64,000 nucleotides of DNA from Chloroflexaceae bacterium (GCA_025057155.1 JANWYD010000001.1:209113-273112), one strand, 5' to 3'. Positions 24,631 through 34,214 are shown, counted from the first letter of the stretch. A program made the numbers and translations. Notes: generated by a model from the sequence alone, not told the origin.

Positions 24631-25550
24631 TACAGGAACGCCTCAAAGAGCGGCGGCGGCGGGCTGGCAAGGGCCAGCATCGCGCCCGTGATTGGGTGTC
24701 GCAGGCGCAGTTCGGCGGCGTGCAGCAGGTGACCAGGCAGCGGCTGGCCGGCATAGCCGGGCGGGCCGCCGTAGCGCGTGTCGCCGAGCAGGGGATGGCC
24801 CAGGTGCGCCAGGTGCAGGCGGATCTGGTGGGTGCGCCCGGTATGGGGTACGGCGATGACCAGCGCGGCATCGCCCAGGGTTCGCGCAACGCGGAAGCTG
24901 CTGTGGGCTTCGCGCACGCGCCCGCCGCCCTCGGGCAGCGCCTGTCCCACAGCCTCCAGCGGATAGATGCGCCAGCGCCCCCCGGCTGCCCGGCCGTGGC
25001 CGGTGCGCAAGTCAATCGCGCTCCACGGCGGTCTGCCTGCGCAGAGGCCGAGGTAGGTCTTGACCACCTCGCCCGTGGTAAAAGCCGCCTGCAATGCGGC
25101 ATTGGCAGCAGGCGCCTTGCTCACCAGCAGCAGGCCCGAAGTGTCGCGGTCAAGCTGGTGCGCCAGGTGCAGCGGCGGCGCCGCGCCGTCGCGCGATGTC
25201 AGGTAGCGCCCCAGGGCCGCGAGCACGTTGCCTTGAGCGTCCCACGGTGTGGCCCCCACATACCAGCCCGCGCGTTTGTGCACGGCGATCAGCCAGGCAT
25301 CCTCGTAGGCCAGATCCTCCGCCGTAATGGTTACGTCGGTATAGCCGTCGGCGGGGGGAAAGCGCAGCGTCAGCTCTGCGCCAGCGGGCGCAGGCGCAGC
25401 AGCGTCGCTCACCCGGCGCCCGTCGAGCCAGGCCCCGCCCCGGGCTGCCGCAATGGCGCCGGCCTCGCCCGCAAGGCGCGCCGCCAGTTCGCGCAGACCC
25501 AGCCCGGCGTCTTCGGGCGCGATGCGATAGGTGATGCGCGACCGTTCCAT
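24630..25550 (-). CDS. RluA-family pseudouridine synthase
   Basis: A 306-residue enzyme that isomerises uridine to pseudouridine in RNA. An N-terminal S4-like or variable region (about 1-90) precedes the catalytic domain. The active-site aspartate is in HQLDRDTSGLLLV, followed by KTYLGLC and the C-terminal motif HTGRTHQIRLHLAHLGHPLLGD that marks the RluA family. The target base (RluC, RluD or tRNA type) cannot be assigned. The start at MERSRITYR is chosen because residues upstream of it are low-complexity and unlike the family. Confidence 0.9.
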   Translation of the reverse strand: MERSRITYRIAPEDAGLGLRELAARLAGEAGAIAAARGGAWLDGRRVSDAAAPAPAGAELTLRFPPADGYTDVTITAEDLAYEDAWLIAVHKRAGWYVGATPWDAQGNVLAALGRYLTSRDGAAPPLHLAHQLDRDTSGLLLVSKAPAANAALQAAFTTGEVVKTYLGLCAGRPPWSAIDLRTGHGRAAGGRWRIYPLEAVGQALPEGGGRVREAHSSFRVARTLGDAALVIAVPHTGRTHQIRLHLAHLGHPLLGDTRYGGPPGYAGQPLPGHLLHAAELRLRHPITGAMLALASPPPPLFEAFL

Positions 25551-25671
25551 CCCCGCCTCGCCAGATCCCCCTATAGCGTTTCTCAAAACGATTGACCCGC
25601 ACCGCCGGCTGCGCGCGCAGCGAGCCGCACGGCTCAGGGTCTTCAGTGGCTCAAGCATTCCGGTCAGTGCT

Positions 25672-27222
25672 CTAATCCCCGCTCTCCAGCCGTTGCCGCA
25701 GCTCTTGCTTTAGATCCCACAGCCGCTGTGAAAGCGAGACGTGGTAAATGTGCGGGTTGACAATACGGCGCACGCCAGCGTCGAGGCGCTCAACGTCGGC
25801 CCGACGCCGCTCACGCATCGCTTCCAGGGAAGGCAGTTCGTACACCAACTGGCCCTCGCGCAGCACCTCAACCAGGAGCGGTTCCATTCCCGAAAGCGCC
25901 GCTGGCTCCAGGACACGGAACATAGTTGGTTCGCTAGGATGGCGCAACACAATCTGCTCCATCCGCGCTGGATCCTCGTCGTCCAGGCATACCATGTCGG
26001 CGGTCGCCAGGCCGCGCCGGTCATAGAGCCGCCAGGTCTGCTTGAGACCGGGAGTGGTCATCTTCGCGGGCGAGTCGGCGATCTTGATCGCCGGACGCCA
26101 GGCGTTCCCATCGTGGATGGCCACCAGTTTGTACACCCCGCCGAGGGCGCCCTCGCCGTGTGAAGTGACCAGACGTGTGCCCACGCCGTAGACCAGCCGG
26201 TGGATGATTGCGTCGGCATCGGCGCCGTAGCGCCTGGCCTCGGCGGCAATCTGGGTCTGGATCTGCCAGATCACCAGTTCGTCCAGGTCGCTGGAGAGCA
26301 CGATCACTGTGTCGCTGAACCCGGCCCGGTCGAGCATCAGCGCGGCCTGGATGGCCAGGTAGGCCAGGTCGCCCGAGTCGAGGCGGATGCCCACCGGTTT
26401 GTGGCCCTTCGCTCGCAGTTCTTCAAATACCCGGATGGCGTTGGGAACGCCGCTCTCCAGCGTATCCACCGTGTCAACCAGCAGGATGCAGTCATCAGGG
26501 TAGACTTCGGCGAAGGCGCGGAAGGCGTCGAGTTCGCTCTGGCCCAGCGCCAGGTAGGCCTGCACCAGGGCGTGAGCATGGGTGCCTTTGGGGGGGAGCC
26601 CCAGAGTGCTGGAGAGGCCCACATTAGAGGTAAAATCAGCCCCGCCGATCAACGCCGCGCGGGTGCCGGCATTGGCGCCGCGGTCCTGCCCTCGCCGCAG
26701 CCCGAACTCCAGCACCATGCTTGCCCGGCTCACCTCGCGGATGCGCGCAGCTTTGGTGGCGATGAGGGTCTGGTAGTTGATCTGGTTGAGCAGCGCCGTC
26801 TCAAGGATCTGGGCCATCGCCAGCGGCCCGCGCACGACGCTCAATGGGACGCCGGGATGCACCACCCGTCCCTCGGGAATGGCGCTGAGGCTGATGGCCT
26901 CGAAATGCCCGTGATGGCGCAGGTAGTCGAGGAAGTCGTCGGCGAAGAGCTGTGCGCCGGTGCGGGTGCGCTGGGCCCGCAGGTAGGCCAGATCCTCCTC
27001 TCGGAAACGCGCCGCGCGCATCCAGTTCAGCAGCCACTCCAGACCGGCGACCACGCAGTAGCCAGCGGCGTGCAGCCCATAGTCGGGGTAGCGCCGGAAG
27101 AAGTGGTCGAACTGAGCCGGCCGCTCGTGCAGCCCGGCCCGAAAGTAGAGCTGGGCCATGGTCAACTGGTACTGGTCGGTGAAGAGGATGCCCTCAGCCG
27201 TGCGCTGCTGCTCTGCTCGCAT
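25672..27222 (-). CDS. pncB: Nicotinate phosphoribosyltransferase
   Basis: A 516-residue enzyme that makes nicotinate mononucleotide from nicotinate and PRPP in the NAD salvage (Preiss-Handler) route. The N-terminal segment [15 protein letters not shown] is diagnostic, followed by an EFGLRRGQ motif, the sugar-phosphate region [13 protein letters not shown] and the [11 protein letters not shown] loop. It is somewhat longer than the common bacterial form. The start is supported by AAGGAGG five bases before the ATG. It is probably a single-gene unit. Confidence 0.93.
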   Translation of the reverse strand: MRAEQQRTAEGILFTDQYQLTMAQLYFRAGLHERPAQFDHFFRRYPDYGLHAAGYCVVAGLEWLLNWMRAARFREEDLAYLRAQRTRTGAQLFADDFLDYLRHHGHFEAISLSAIPEGRVVHPGVPLSVVRGPLAMAQILETALLNQINYQTLIATKAARIREVSRASMVLEFGLRRGQDRGANAGTRAALIGGADFTSNVGLSSTLGLPPKGTHAHALVQAYLALGQSELDAFRAFAEVYPDDCILLVDTVDTLESGVPNAIRVFEELRAKGHKPVGIRLDSGDLAYLAIQAALMLDRAGFSDTVIVLSSDLDELVIWQIQTQIAAEARRYGADADAIIHRLVYGVGTRLVTSHGEGALGGVYKLVAIHDGNAWRPAIKIADSPAKMTTPGLKQTWRLYDRRGLATADMVCLDDEDPARMEQIVLRHPSEPTMFRVLEPAALSGMEPLLVEVLREGQLVYELPSLEAMRERRRADVERLDAGVRRIVNPHIYHVSLSQRLWDLKQELRQRLESGD

Positions 27223-27414
27223 CGTGTCCTCCTTAGGGGAACGAGCCGCCGGGGTAATAGTGTATACTTGACACTAGATGATAGTCTGCCCGGCGTCGGA
27301 TGTCAAGCCCTGCGGATGCGTGAATATCGGCTATCATGGGGGGAGGGTCCGGGAGGGTGCAGCCCTTCCGGGAAGTGGTGTGCGGCGCAGCCGCATGTGA
27401 GAAAGGAACCGCGT

Positions 27415-28845
27415 ATGCGCCCCGATGAGTTTCGACAGGCGGGCCATGCGTTGATTGACTGGATCGCCGCCTACCGGGAGCGCCTCCCCGAACTGCCGGT
27501 CTGGTCGCGCGTCAATCCTGGCGCCATCCGCGCGCAGCTCCCCCCCGCGCCTCCGGAGGCCCCCGAGCCGTTTGCCGCGCTGATCGAGGACCTGGAGCGT
27601 ATCATCCTTCCCGGTCTCTCCCACTGGCAGCATCCGCGCTTCTTCGGCTACTTCCCCGCCAACGCCGCCCTGGCCTCGGTCCTCGGCGACCTGCTCAGCA
27701 CCGGGTTGGGCCAGCTTGGCCTGAACTGGGAAGCCAGCCCCGCGCTGACGGAGCTGGAAGAGCATATGGCTGACTGGATGCGCCAGCTCTTTGGCCTCTC
27801 CGAGGCATGGCGCGGTGTTATCTACGACACGGCCAGCACTGCGACCCTGGTGGCGCTTCTCTGCGCCCGCGAGCGTAGCACCAGTTACAGCCAGACCCGC
27901 GGCGGTCTACAGGCCGAGGAGTTGCCCCTGACTGTCTATGCTTCAGCCGAGAGCCACAGTTCAGTGGAGAAAGCCGTGCTGCTCGCCGGCTTCGGGCGTT
28001 CGAACCTGCGGATCATCCCCACCGACGAGCGCCACGCGATGCGCGTGGATCTGCTGGCCGATGAGATCGTCGCCGACCTGACCTATGGCCGCCGGCCCTG
28101 CGCCGTCGTGGCGACAAGCGGCACGACGGCCACCACCGGGTTCGACCCGCTGGAGCCGATTGCCGCCATCTGCCAGGAGCGCGGCCTGTGGCTGCACGTG
28201 GACGCGGCGATGGCCGGCTCGGCGCTCATCCTGCCCGAGTGCCGCTGGATGTGGCAGGGCATTGAGGGGGCCGACAGTCTGGTGCTCAATCCCCACAAGT
28301 GGCTCGGCGCGGCCTTCGATTGTTCACTCTTTTACGTGCGCGATGCGCAACACCTGATCCGGGTGATGTCCACCAACCCCAGCTATTTGCAGACCGCGAC
28401 CGACGGGACGGTGACCAACTTCCGCGACTGGGGCATTCCGCTGGGGCGGCGCTTCCGCGCCCTCAAGCTGTGGTTCCTGCTGCGTCTGGAGGGGGTGGAA
28501 GCCCTGCGCGCCCGCCTGCGCCGCGATCTGGCCGCTGCCCGGTGGCTCGCCGACCAGGTTCGCGCGACCCCGGCATGGCGCCTGCTCAATACGGTGCACC
28601 TGCAAACGGTCTGTGTGCGCCACGAGCCGCCCGGGCTGGAAGGCGAGGCCCTTGATCGCCACACCCTCGACTGGGTCGGGCGGATCAACGCCTCAGGCGC
28701 GGCCTTCCTGACCCCGGCGGTGCTCGATGGGCGCTGGATGTGCCGGGTGAGCATCGGCGCCGAGCCGACCACCCATGCCGATGTTGCCGCCCTGTGGGCC
28801 TTGATGCGTCAGGAGGCGGAGGGCGTCAGAGGAGTCGCGTTCTAG
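27415..28845 (+). CDS. Group II PLP-dependent decarboxylase (aromatic amino acid decarboxylase family)
   Basis: A 476-residue pyridoxal-phosphate enzyme of the DDC/TDC family. It opens with an FRQAGHALIDWIAAY helix, followed by HPRFFGYFPAN, the HSSVEKA substrate-loop motif, HVDAAMAGSA (the aspartate binding the pyridinium nitrogen) and NPHKWLGAAFDC, where K295 should hold the cofactor. Homologues decarboxylate aromatic L-amino acids such as tyrosine, tryptophan or phenylalanine; the substrate is not known here. The ATG follows a GAAAGGA. The frame stays open for more than 1 kb upstream, but that stretch lies antisense to pncB and is not coding. Confidence 0.88.
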   Translation: MRPDEFRQAGHALIDWIAAYRERLPELPVWSRVNPGAIRAQLPPAPPEAPEPFAALIEDLERIILPGLSHWQHPRFFGYFPANAALASVLGDLLSTGLGQLGLNWEASPALTELEEHMADWMRQLFGLSEAWRGVIYDTASTATLVALLCARERSTSYSQTRGGLQAEELPLTVYASAESHSSVEKAVLLAGFGRSNLRIIPTDERHAMRVDLLADEIVADLTYGRRPCAVVATSGTTATTGFDPLEPIAAICQERGLWLHVDAAMAGSALILPECRWMWQGIEGADSLVLNPHKWLGAAFDCSLFYVRDAQHLIRVMSTNPSYLQTATDGTVTNFRDWGIPLGRRFRALKLWFLLRLEGVEALRARLRRDLAAARWLADQVRATPAWRLLNTVHLQTVCVRHEPPGLEGEALDRHTLDWVGRINASGAAFLTPAVLDGRWMCRVSIGAEPTTHADVAALWALMRQEAEGVRGVAF

Positions 28846-28847
28846 GG

Positions 28848-29053
28848 GGGTGTGGAGATGTGGAAGTGTGGAGATGTAGAGGTGTAGAGATGTGGAGGTG
28901 TAATACGCAGGTTGCGCTCAGTCGTACCGGATCGCTGTCGGTACGCAGCGGCGTAGAGAAGGCTGTGGTGCACAGACCTGTGTTGTATGGTTCGGCGCAA
29001 CCTCGTCCAAAGTCCCCCCACCTCCACACCTCCACACCTCCACACCTCCACAG
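28848..29053. repeat. Paired inverted octamer arrays between convergent genes
   Basis: The left array (28850-28904) reads as about seven octamers of the TGTGGAGA/TGTAGAGG type, beginning about 5 bases after the decarboxylase stop. The right array (29019-29052) reads as four CACCTCCA octamers, ending about 12 bases from the lpd stop. The arrays are complementary in sense and are separated by about 115 bp of unique sequence. They could fold into one long imperfect stem. Confidence 0.88.
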
Positions 29054-29064
29054 TTCATACAACC

Positions 29065-30474
29065 CTAGAGATGCAGCGCCGCGCCATGCGCCAGGGCGTG
29101 GGCGGCCTCGCCGATGGCTTCGTGCAGCGTCGGGTGCGCATGGATGGTCTGCACCAGGCTCTCGCCGGTGGCCTCGTGGGTCAGGGCCAGCCCTCCTTCG
29201 CCAATTATCTCGGTGACGCGGGGGCCGATCAGGTGCACGCCCAGGATCTCGCCGTACTGCTGGTCAGCAACGACCTTGACGAACCCGAAGCGGCTCTGGC
29301 CGAGCACCCGCGCCTTGCCGTTGGCCGAGAAGGGGAAGCGCCCCACCTTCACCTGGTAGCCCTGCTCCTTCGCCTGGGCCTCGGTCAGGCCGACGCTGGC
29401 GATCTCAGGGTTGCAGTACGTGCAGGCAGGGATCTTGCGGTAATCCAGCGGCGTCACGTGCAGCCCGGCGATGTGCTCGACCGCCAGGATGCCTTCGGCG
29501 CTGGCCTTGTGGGCCAGCCAGGGCGTGGCCGCCACGCAGTCGCCAATGGCGTAGATCCCCTCGGCGGCGCGCATGTAGCCGTCGGTCTCGATGAATCCGC
29601 GGGCGTTGCGCTTCACGCCGGCCTCTTCCAGGCCGATGTTCTCAGTGTTCGGCGTAATGCCGATGGCGACCAGGAGCTTCTCCACGGCGATCTGCCGGGC
29701 CTTGCCGCCAGCATCGATAAGCGTAACAACCACCTGCTCCCCGCCGGCGTCAATGCTCTCCACGCGGGCTCCGGCCAGCGTCTTGATCCCCCGGCGCTGG
29801 AACGCTTTAGCCAGTTCGGCGGAGACCTCTTCGTCTTCGTTGGGCACGATGCGCGGCAGCGCCTCAACCAGGGTCACCTCGGCCCCGAAGGCGCGGTACA
29901 TCGAGGCGAACTCCACCCCGATCGCCCCCGCGCCGATCGCCAGCAGGCTCTCCGGCACGGCAGTGAGCCGCAGCGCATCGGTGGAGGAGAGCACCCGCTG
30001 CCCGTCGAACTCTACGCCGGGAAACGGTCGCGGACGCGCCCCGGTCGCCACGATGATCTGCTTGCCGGTCAGGGTGCGCTCGCCGCCCTCGTTCAGACGC
30101 ACGTGCACTTGACCGCGCCCTGCCAGCCGTCCCCAACCGGCTACCACCTCGACCTTGTTCTTCTTCATCAGGTAACTCACGCCGTCGGTGCTGGCCTTGA
30201 CCACGGCGTCTTTATGCTGCATCGCGCCGCCGAGGTCGAAGCTAAGCCCCTCGACGTTGATGCCGAAGCGTTTTCCTTCGCGCACCTCGTCGAGCAGGTC
30301 CGCGCTGTGCAATAACGCCTTGGTGGGAATGCAGCCGACGTTCAGACACACGCCGCCGAGTTGACCTGCCTCGACCAGCGCCACGCGCATTCCCAACTGG
30401 CTGGCCCGCACCGCGGCGACATAGCCGCCCGGCCCCGAGCCGATGATCACCACATCGTAGACGCTCTCGCTCAC
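29065..30474 (-). CDS. lpdA: Dihydrolipoyl dehydrogenase (E3)
   Basis: A 469-residue flavoprotein that reoxidises dihydrolipoamide in 2-oxo acid dehydrogenase complexes. The N-terminal FAD motif is VVIIGSGPGGYVAA, the redox-active disulfide is in GGVCLNVGCIPTKA, and the NAD motif is LAIGAGAIGVEFAS. The C-terminal dimerisation domain carries the His-Glu pair (HAHPTLHEAIGEAA). The start is placed at a GTG with AAAGG eight bases upstream; an ATG 24 bp earlier lies within a duplicated non-coding motif and lacks a ribosome binding site. It is encoded away from sucA and sucB, which lack an adjacent E3. Confidence 0.95.
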   Translation of the reverse strand: MSESVYDVVIIGSGPGGYVAAVRASQLGMRVALVEAGQLGGVCLNVGCIPTKALLHSADLLDEVREGKRFGINVEGLSFDLGGAMQHKDAVVKASTDGVSYLMKKNKVEVVAGWGRLAGRGQVHVRLNEGGERTLTGKQIIVATGARPRPFPGVEFDGQRVLSSTDALRLTAVPESLLAIGAGAIGVEFASMYRAFGAEVTLVEALPRIVPNEDEEVSAELAKAFQRRGIKTLAGARVESIDAGGEQVVVTLIDAGGKARQIAVEKLLVAIGITPNTENIGLEEAGVKRNARGFIETDGYMRAAEGIYAIGDCVAATPWLAHKASAEGILAVEHIAGLHVTPLDYRKIPACTYCNPEIASVGLTEAQAKEQGYQVKVGRFPFSANGKARVLGQSRFGFVKVVADQQYGEILGVHLIGPRVTEIIGEGGLALTHEATGESLVQTIHAHPTLHEAIGEAAHALAHGAALHL

Positions 30475-30489
30475 GGGAATTGCCTTTCT

Positions 30490-30602
30490 TTCTCTCATAT
30501 GGCAAACCTGGTTCCCATAGAAACCCGCCGCCCAGCATCGGAATGATCGTCGAGCCGCGGCTTTCTCTCATATGGCAAACCTGGTTTCCATAGAAACCTG
30601 TA
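30490..30602. repeat. Direct repeat upstream of lpdA
   Basis: Two near-identical copies of a segment of about 33 bp, sharing TTTCTCTCATATGGCAAACC and a following GGTT(C/T)CCATAGAAACC, lie at about 30493-30527 and 30565-30600. Each carries an AAACCTGGTT palindrome core related to the dispersed GGGGAAACC family. One copy covers the alternative upstream ATG of lpdA. Confidence 0.75.
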
Positions 30603-30821
30603 TGCCACGATTGAGATGAAAAGAGAATGCTCAGGAGGGTGCGGCCCTCCCAGACCGACAGGGGAGCTCAAGGTTGACAGAGGCGGTTCGCGAACCGCCC
30701 CACGAGCGGGTTCGCCGGCTGTGCTGCCCGTTCATTGTAGCACGGGCGCTCGCGCCCAATCCGGCGCGGTTCCAGCACGCCGGTTCAGACGTTACCACGC
30801 CATCAACCGCCTCTTCATACC
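30603..30821. other. Non-coding gap between lpdA and trkH
   Basis: No gene is seen. The stretch contains a TTGACA at about 30674, the self-complementary block GGCGGTTCGCGAACCGCC and further GC-rich short inverted repeats. The minus-strand promoter of lpdA is expected here but was not located with confidence. Confidence 0.35.
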
Positions 30822-30854
30822 CCAATCCAAAATCCAAAATCCAAAATCCAAAAC
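30822..30854. repeat. Heptamer tandem array after trkH
   Basis: About four copies of CCAAAAT lie directly past the trkH stop codon. On the transcribed strand they read as GGATTTT repeats. It is the same unit as at 1385-1416, also next to a minus-strand stop codon. Confidence 0.85.
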
Positions 30855-30858
30855 TCCC

Positions 30859-32250
30859 TTAGCCGATCAGAATCTGCTCCTCTGGATACTGCACCAGTTG
30901 AGTGCGCCGTTGCTGCCCGGCGATGGCGACGACGATGGTCAGCGCGCCCAGGCGCCCCCAGAACATCACCAGGCAGATCACCAGTTGCCCGAACAGGTTC
31001 AACTCCGTGGTCAGGCCCAGGCTCAGGCCGCAGGTGGCAAAAGCCGAGACCACTTCGAAGACCACCGGCTCCAGGGGCGAGTCGTGGGTCATGGCTATCA
31101 GCCATGACGCCAGCAGAGTAACCAGCAGGCTGATGGTCAACACCGCCCCCGCCTTGCGCGAGGTGCCCGCCGCCAGCGAGCGCCCGCCGAACTGGGCCGT
31201 GGGCAGCCCGCGGGCGTAGCTCCACAACGAGATGGTCATAATCGCGAAGGTGCCGGTGGTAATGCCGCCACCCATTGACGCGGGGGCGCAGCCGATGAAC
31301 ATCAGCGTGATCATGAGCAACTGGCTCGGGGCGCTCAGTTCGTCGAAATGAGCGATGCCCACAAAGCCGGCGGTGCGCGCCGATACTGACTGGAACAGGC
31401 AGATCAGCAGGGCGCGCAGGGGGTTCTCTCCGGCGAGGGCGCCCGTGCTGCGGATCTCGGCGACCCAGAAGCCAAGTGTGCCGCCCACGACCAGGAAGGA
31501 GACCACGATCAGCGTCAGGCGCGTGTGCAGCGACAGGCGTCGCTCGCGATAGTAGGTCAGCAGGTCGGCGATGACGGGAATCCCCAGGCCGCCGATGAAG
31601 ATCAGCGTGCCCATGATCGCCAGGGTGAGATTGTCGCGTGGAATGCCTTCGGGAAAGCCGGGCGTGCCGGTGAAGAGATCGAAACCGGCATTGCAGAAGG
31701 CCGAGACGGCGTGGAAGATGGCATAAAAGAGCGCCTGCCACTCGCTAAGGCGCTCGTCGGTGCGCCAGTGCAGGTAGAGCAGCAGCGCGCCCAGGCCCTC
31801 GAACAGCAGCACGGTGGTCAGCACCCGCTTGGTGAGCGAAACGATCGCCGCGGGTGAGAGCAGGCCCAGCGAGTCGCTCAGCGCCACGCGTTCGGTCAGG
31901 CCGATGCGCCGTCCCAGCAGCCGCAGGATCACCACCGCGACAACCATGAACCCGACGCCGCCGACCTGAATGCCGGTCAGGAGCAGAATCTGGCCCACCA
32001 GCGAGAGATCCTGCGACGCGGTGATGGTTGACAGCCCCGTGACGCTCAGGGCCGAAACGGCGGTGAATAAAGCGTCGTTCCAGGCCAGAGGGCGCTCGCG
32101 GCCGGATACTGGCAGCATCAGCAAGAGGGTGCCCAGGCTGACCAGCAGGGCCAGCCCGCCCACAATGCGTGGCGCCGGGCGCAGGGGTCGCCGGGTTGCG
32201 CCGGCCGGAACGCGCCCCGATCGGGCCAGTTGACCGCGAGCGATCCGCAT
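30859..32250 (-). CDS. Potassium uptake membrane subunit TrkH/KtrB
   Basis: A 463-residue channel-like potassium transporter subunit of the TrkH/KtrB family. Four pore-loop repeats are visible by their selectivity-filter glycines: SVTGLST, FCNAGFD, ARTAGF and TCGLSLG. Hydrophobic helices flank each one. The length and the short N-terminus favour the KtrB type. The start codon follows directly on the stop of the TrkA-like gene (TAAATG), so the two subunits are translated from one message. Confidence 0.94.
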   Translation of the reverse strand: MRIARGQLARSGRVPAGATRRPLRPAPRIVGGLALLVSLGTLLLMLPVSGRERPLAWNDALFTAVSALSVTGLSTITASQDLSLVGQILLLTGIQVGGVGFMVVAVVILRLLGRRIGLTERVALSDSLGLLSPAAIVSLTKRVLTTVLLFEGLGALLLYLHWRTDERLSEWQALFYAIFHAVSAFCNAGFDLFTGTPGFPEGIPRDNLTLAIMGTLIFIGGLGIPVIADLLTYYRERRLSLHTRLTLIVVSFLVVGGTLGFWVAEIRSTGALAGENPLRALLICLFQSVSARTAGFVGIAHFDELSAPSQLLMITLMFIGCAPASMGGGITTGTFAIMTISLWSYARGLPTAQFGGRSLAAGTSRKAGAVLTISLLVTLLASWLIAMTHDSPLEPVVFEVVSAFATCGLSLGLTTELNLFGQLVICLVMFWGRLGALTIVVAIAGQQRRTQLVQYPEEQILIG

Positions 32251-32922
32251 TTATCTGGCCTGGTTGCAAAAGCTGCTGATGGACTGATCCGAACCGATCA
32301 CCAGGATCATATCATCACGCGCGAACACCATGTCGGCGGAGGGAGTGACGAACATCTGCGAGCCGCGCTTGATCGCCAGCACGTTGATGCCGAAGCGTTT
32401 ACGCAACCCGCTGGTCATAAGCGACTGGCCCACCAGCCAGTTCGGCACACGCACCTCGGCCACGCTGAAGCCCGAACCCAGGTCAAGATGATCAAGCACT
32501 CGCGGCTCGGCCAGGCGCCATGCCAGCCGGGCGCCTGCCTCGTGTTCGGGCAGCACCACCTGGTCCGCGCCGACGCGCAGCAGGATCTGCTGCTGGCGCT
32601 CACTGACCGCCTTGCAGACCACCCGTTTCACGCCCATGCTTTTCAGCGTCACCGTGGTCATTAGATTGTTTTCAAAGTGCGTGCCGATCGCCACCACCAC
32701 GGTTTCAAAGGAGGTGATGTCCACGGCGCGCAGGGCGTCTTCGTTCGTGGAGTCCAGGGCTACGATCTGGGTGATACGGTCGGCCAGTTTCTGAACAATT
32801 TCGGGGTCGCGGTCAATTCCCAGCACCGTGTAGCCGCGCTCGATGAGATTCAGGGCCACGGCGCTGCCGAAGCGCCCCAGGCCGATCACTGCGAACTCCT
32901 GGCTGCCGTTTCGACGGGCCAT
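32251..32922 (-). CDS. Potassium uptake regulatory subunit TrkA/KtrA (RCK protein)
   Basis: A 223-residue cytoplasmic gating subunit. The RCK N-domain (about 1-130) has the dinucleotide motif GLGRFGSAVA and the acidic end of strand two in GIDRDPE. The TrkA_C domain (about 140-223) follows. It binds ATP, ADP or NAD(H) and gates the membrane subunit encoded immediately downstream. The single-RCK size matches KtrA rather than the double-length E. coli TrkA. Confidence 0.94.
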   Translation of the reverse strand: MARRNGSQEFAVIGLGRFGSAVALNLIERGYTVLGIDRDPEIVQKLADRITQIVALDSTNEDALRAVDITSFETVVVAIGTHFENNLMTTVTLKSMGVKRVVCKAVSERQQQILLRVGADQVVLPEHEAGARLAWRLAEPRVLDHLDLGSGFSVAEVRVPNWLVGQSLMTSGLRKRFGINVLAIKRGSQMFVTPSADMVFARDDMILVIGSDQSISSFCNQAR

Positions 32923-33349
32923 CCCCGTTACCTTCCTGATCCTACGTTCATCGTAGGCTTGCCTGTGCCAACTTTCTCATGCGCCCCTCATTGTACAACG
33001 CTTCCGCGCTTTATCTACTTGCATAGATGCTTTTTCAAAGCCGGTTGGAGGATGTGGGGAAACCTGGTTTCCCCACGCCTCTGCCGGCAGGGGTGGGGGG
33101 CGCGGCCCGCCCGGCGCGGGTTGAAGGGATGCGGGGCAACCAGGGTTCACCCCGCCCCTGCGGGCGGAGGAGAGCGGACGAGACCCGCCCAGGGCAGGAT
33201 GCAGGGAGGTGGGGACGCCAGGTTTCCTCTCGCCCCTGCCAGCGGGAAAAGCGGTGACACAGCGATTGTTCGTTGGACCCCATCAGCCCTCAGTTTTCTC
33301 TTTCTCTGCCCCCCGGCAGCGCGCTCCGATGTGCTACAATGCCGGCGCT
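32923..33349. repeat. Gap with three imperfect GC-rich repeat units
   Basis: Between divergent trkA-like and tatD genes, three related units begin near 33050, 33130 and 33200. Each starts with an ATG(T/C)(G/A)GGG(G/A) block, carries a variant of GGGGAAACCTGGTTTCCCC and then CGCC(C/T)CTGCCGGCAGG-type hairpins. The units are diverged from one another. A TACAAT about 12 bp before the tatD ATG may be its -10. No gene is present. Confidence 0.6.
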
Positions 33350-34141
33350 ATGAGTGACGCGCCACTGTTGATTGATACGCACGCCCACCTGGCGATGAGC
33401 CAGTTTGACGAGGATCGTGAGGCGGTGATCGCCCGCGCCCGGGCCGCTGGCGTGGCTCGCATGATCGAAATCGGCTACGACCTGCCCTCCTCCCGGGCCG
33501 CGGTGGCCCTGGCTGAACGCCATCCCGCCATCTACGCCGTGGTTGGCCTGCAGCCCAATCACATCCACGAGGCCCCGCCCGACTATCTGGAGCAGGTGCG
33601 CGCCCTGGCCGCGCATCCGAAGGTGGTCGCCATCGGCGAGATCGGTCTCGACTACTACTGGATGCGCGTTCCCCCCGCCACCCAGGAGGAGGTCTTTCGC
33701 GCCCAGCTCGCCCTTGCTCGCAACCTGGGGTTGCCGGTGGTGATCCACAGCCGCGACGCGCAGGCCGATACACTGCGCATCCTCGCCGACGCGGCCCGCG
33801 GCCAGACCGGGGTGATGCATGCCTTCTCCGGCGACTGGGCCTATGCGCAGGCCTGCCTCGACATCGGCTTCATGCTCTCGTTCAGCGGAACCCTGACCTA
33901 TGCCAAAGCCGCCGCCCTGCACCAGGTCGCCCGGCAGGCGCCGCTCGCTATGCTGCTGACCGAAACCGATAGCCCTTATCTGTCTCCCAACCCCTACCGC
34001 GGCCAGCGCAATGAACCTGCCTATGTGCGCCTGGTGGTCGAGCGACTCGCTGCACTGCGCAATGAGCTGCTGGCCTACGTGGCCGCTCAGGTGTGGGCGA
34101 ACGCCGGGCGCCTGTTTACCTTCGGTGAGCGGCACGGGTAA
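33350..34141 (+). CDS. TatD family metal-dependent hydrolase
   Basis: A 263-residue TIM-barrel hydrolase of the TatD family, reported as DNase or nuclease proofreading enzymes. The metal ligands are seen in DTHAHL, EIGLDYYW, HSRDA, HAFSGD and TETDSPYL, in family order and spacing. The start is the ATG just downstream of a TACAAT-like -10, giving a possible short leader; longer in-frame starts would read through the repeat-rich gap. It is a single-gene unit. Confidence 0.93.
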   Translation: MSDAPLLIDTHAHLAMSQFDEDREAVIARARAAGVARMIEIGYDLPSSRAAVALAERHPAIYAVVGLQPNHIHEAPPDYLEQVRALAAHPKVVAIGEIGLDYYWMRVPPATQEEVFRAQLALARNLGLPVVIHSRDAQADTLRILADAARGQTGVMHAFSGDWAYAQACLDIGFMLSFSGTLTYAKAAALHQVARQAPLAMLLTETDSPYLSPNPYRGQRNEPAYVRLVVERLAALRNELLAYVAAQVWANAGRLFTFGERHG

Positions 34142-34214
34142 GATGGGGTCGTGGGAAGATGCCAATCCTGTGGACCTGACCATCTCGGTTGGGCTGTCCG
34201 GATGACAGCGGAGT

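Noticed and set aside
26200-27414. Upstream extension of the PLP decarboxylase frame by about 400 codons
   Set aside because: It is antisense to pncB, has no family similarity, and the ATG at 27415 has its own ribosome binding site and the proper N-terminus.
30674-30720. GGCGGTTCGCGAACCGCC block considered as part of a tRNA gene
   Set aside because: No acceptor stem, anticodon arm or CCA-adjacent structure could be assembled around it.
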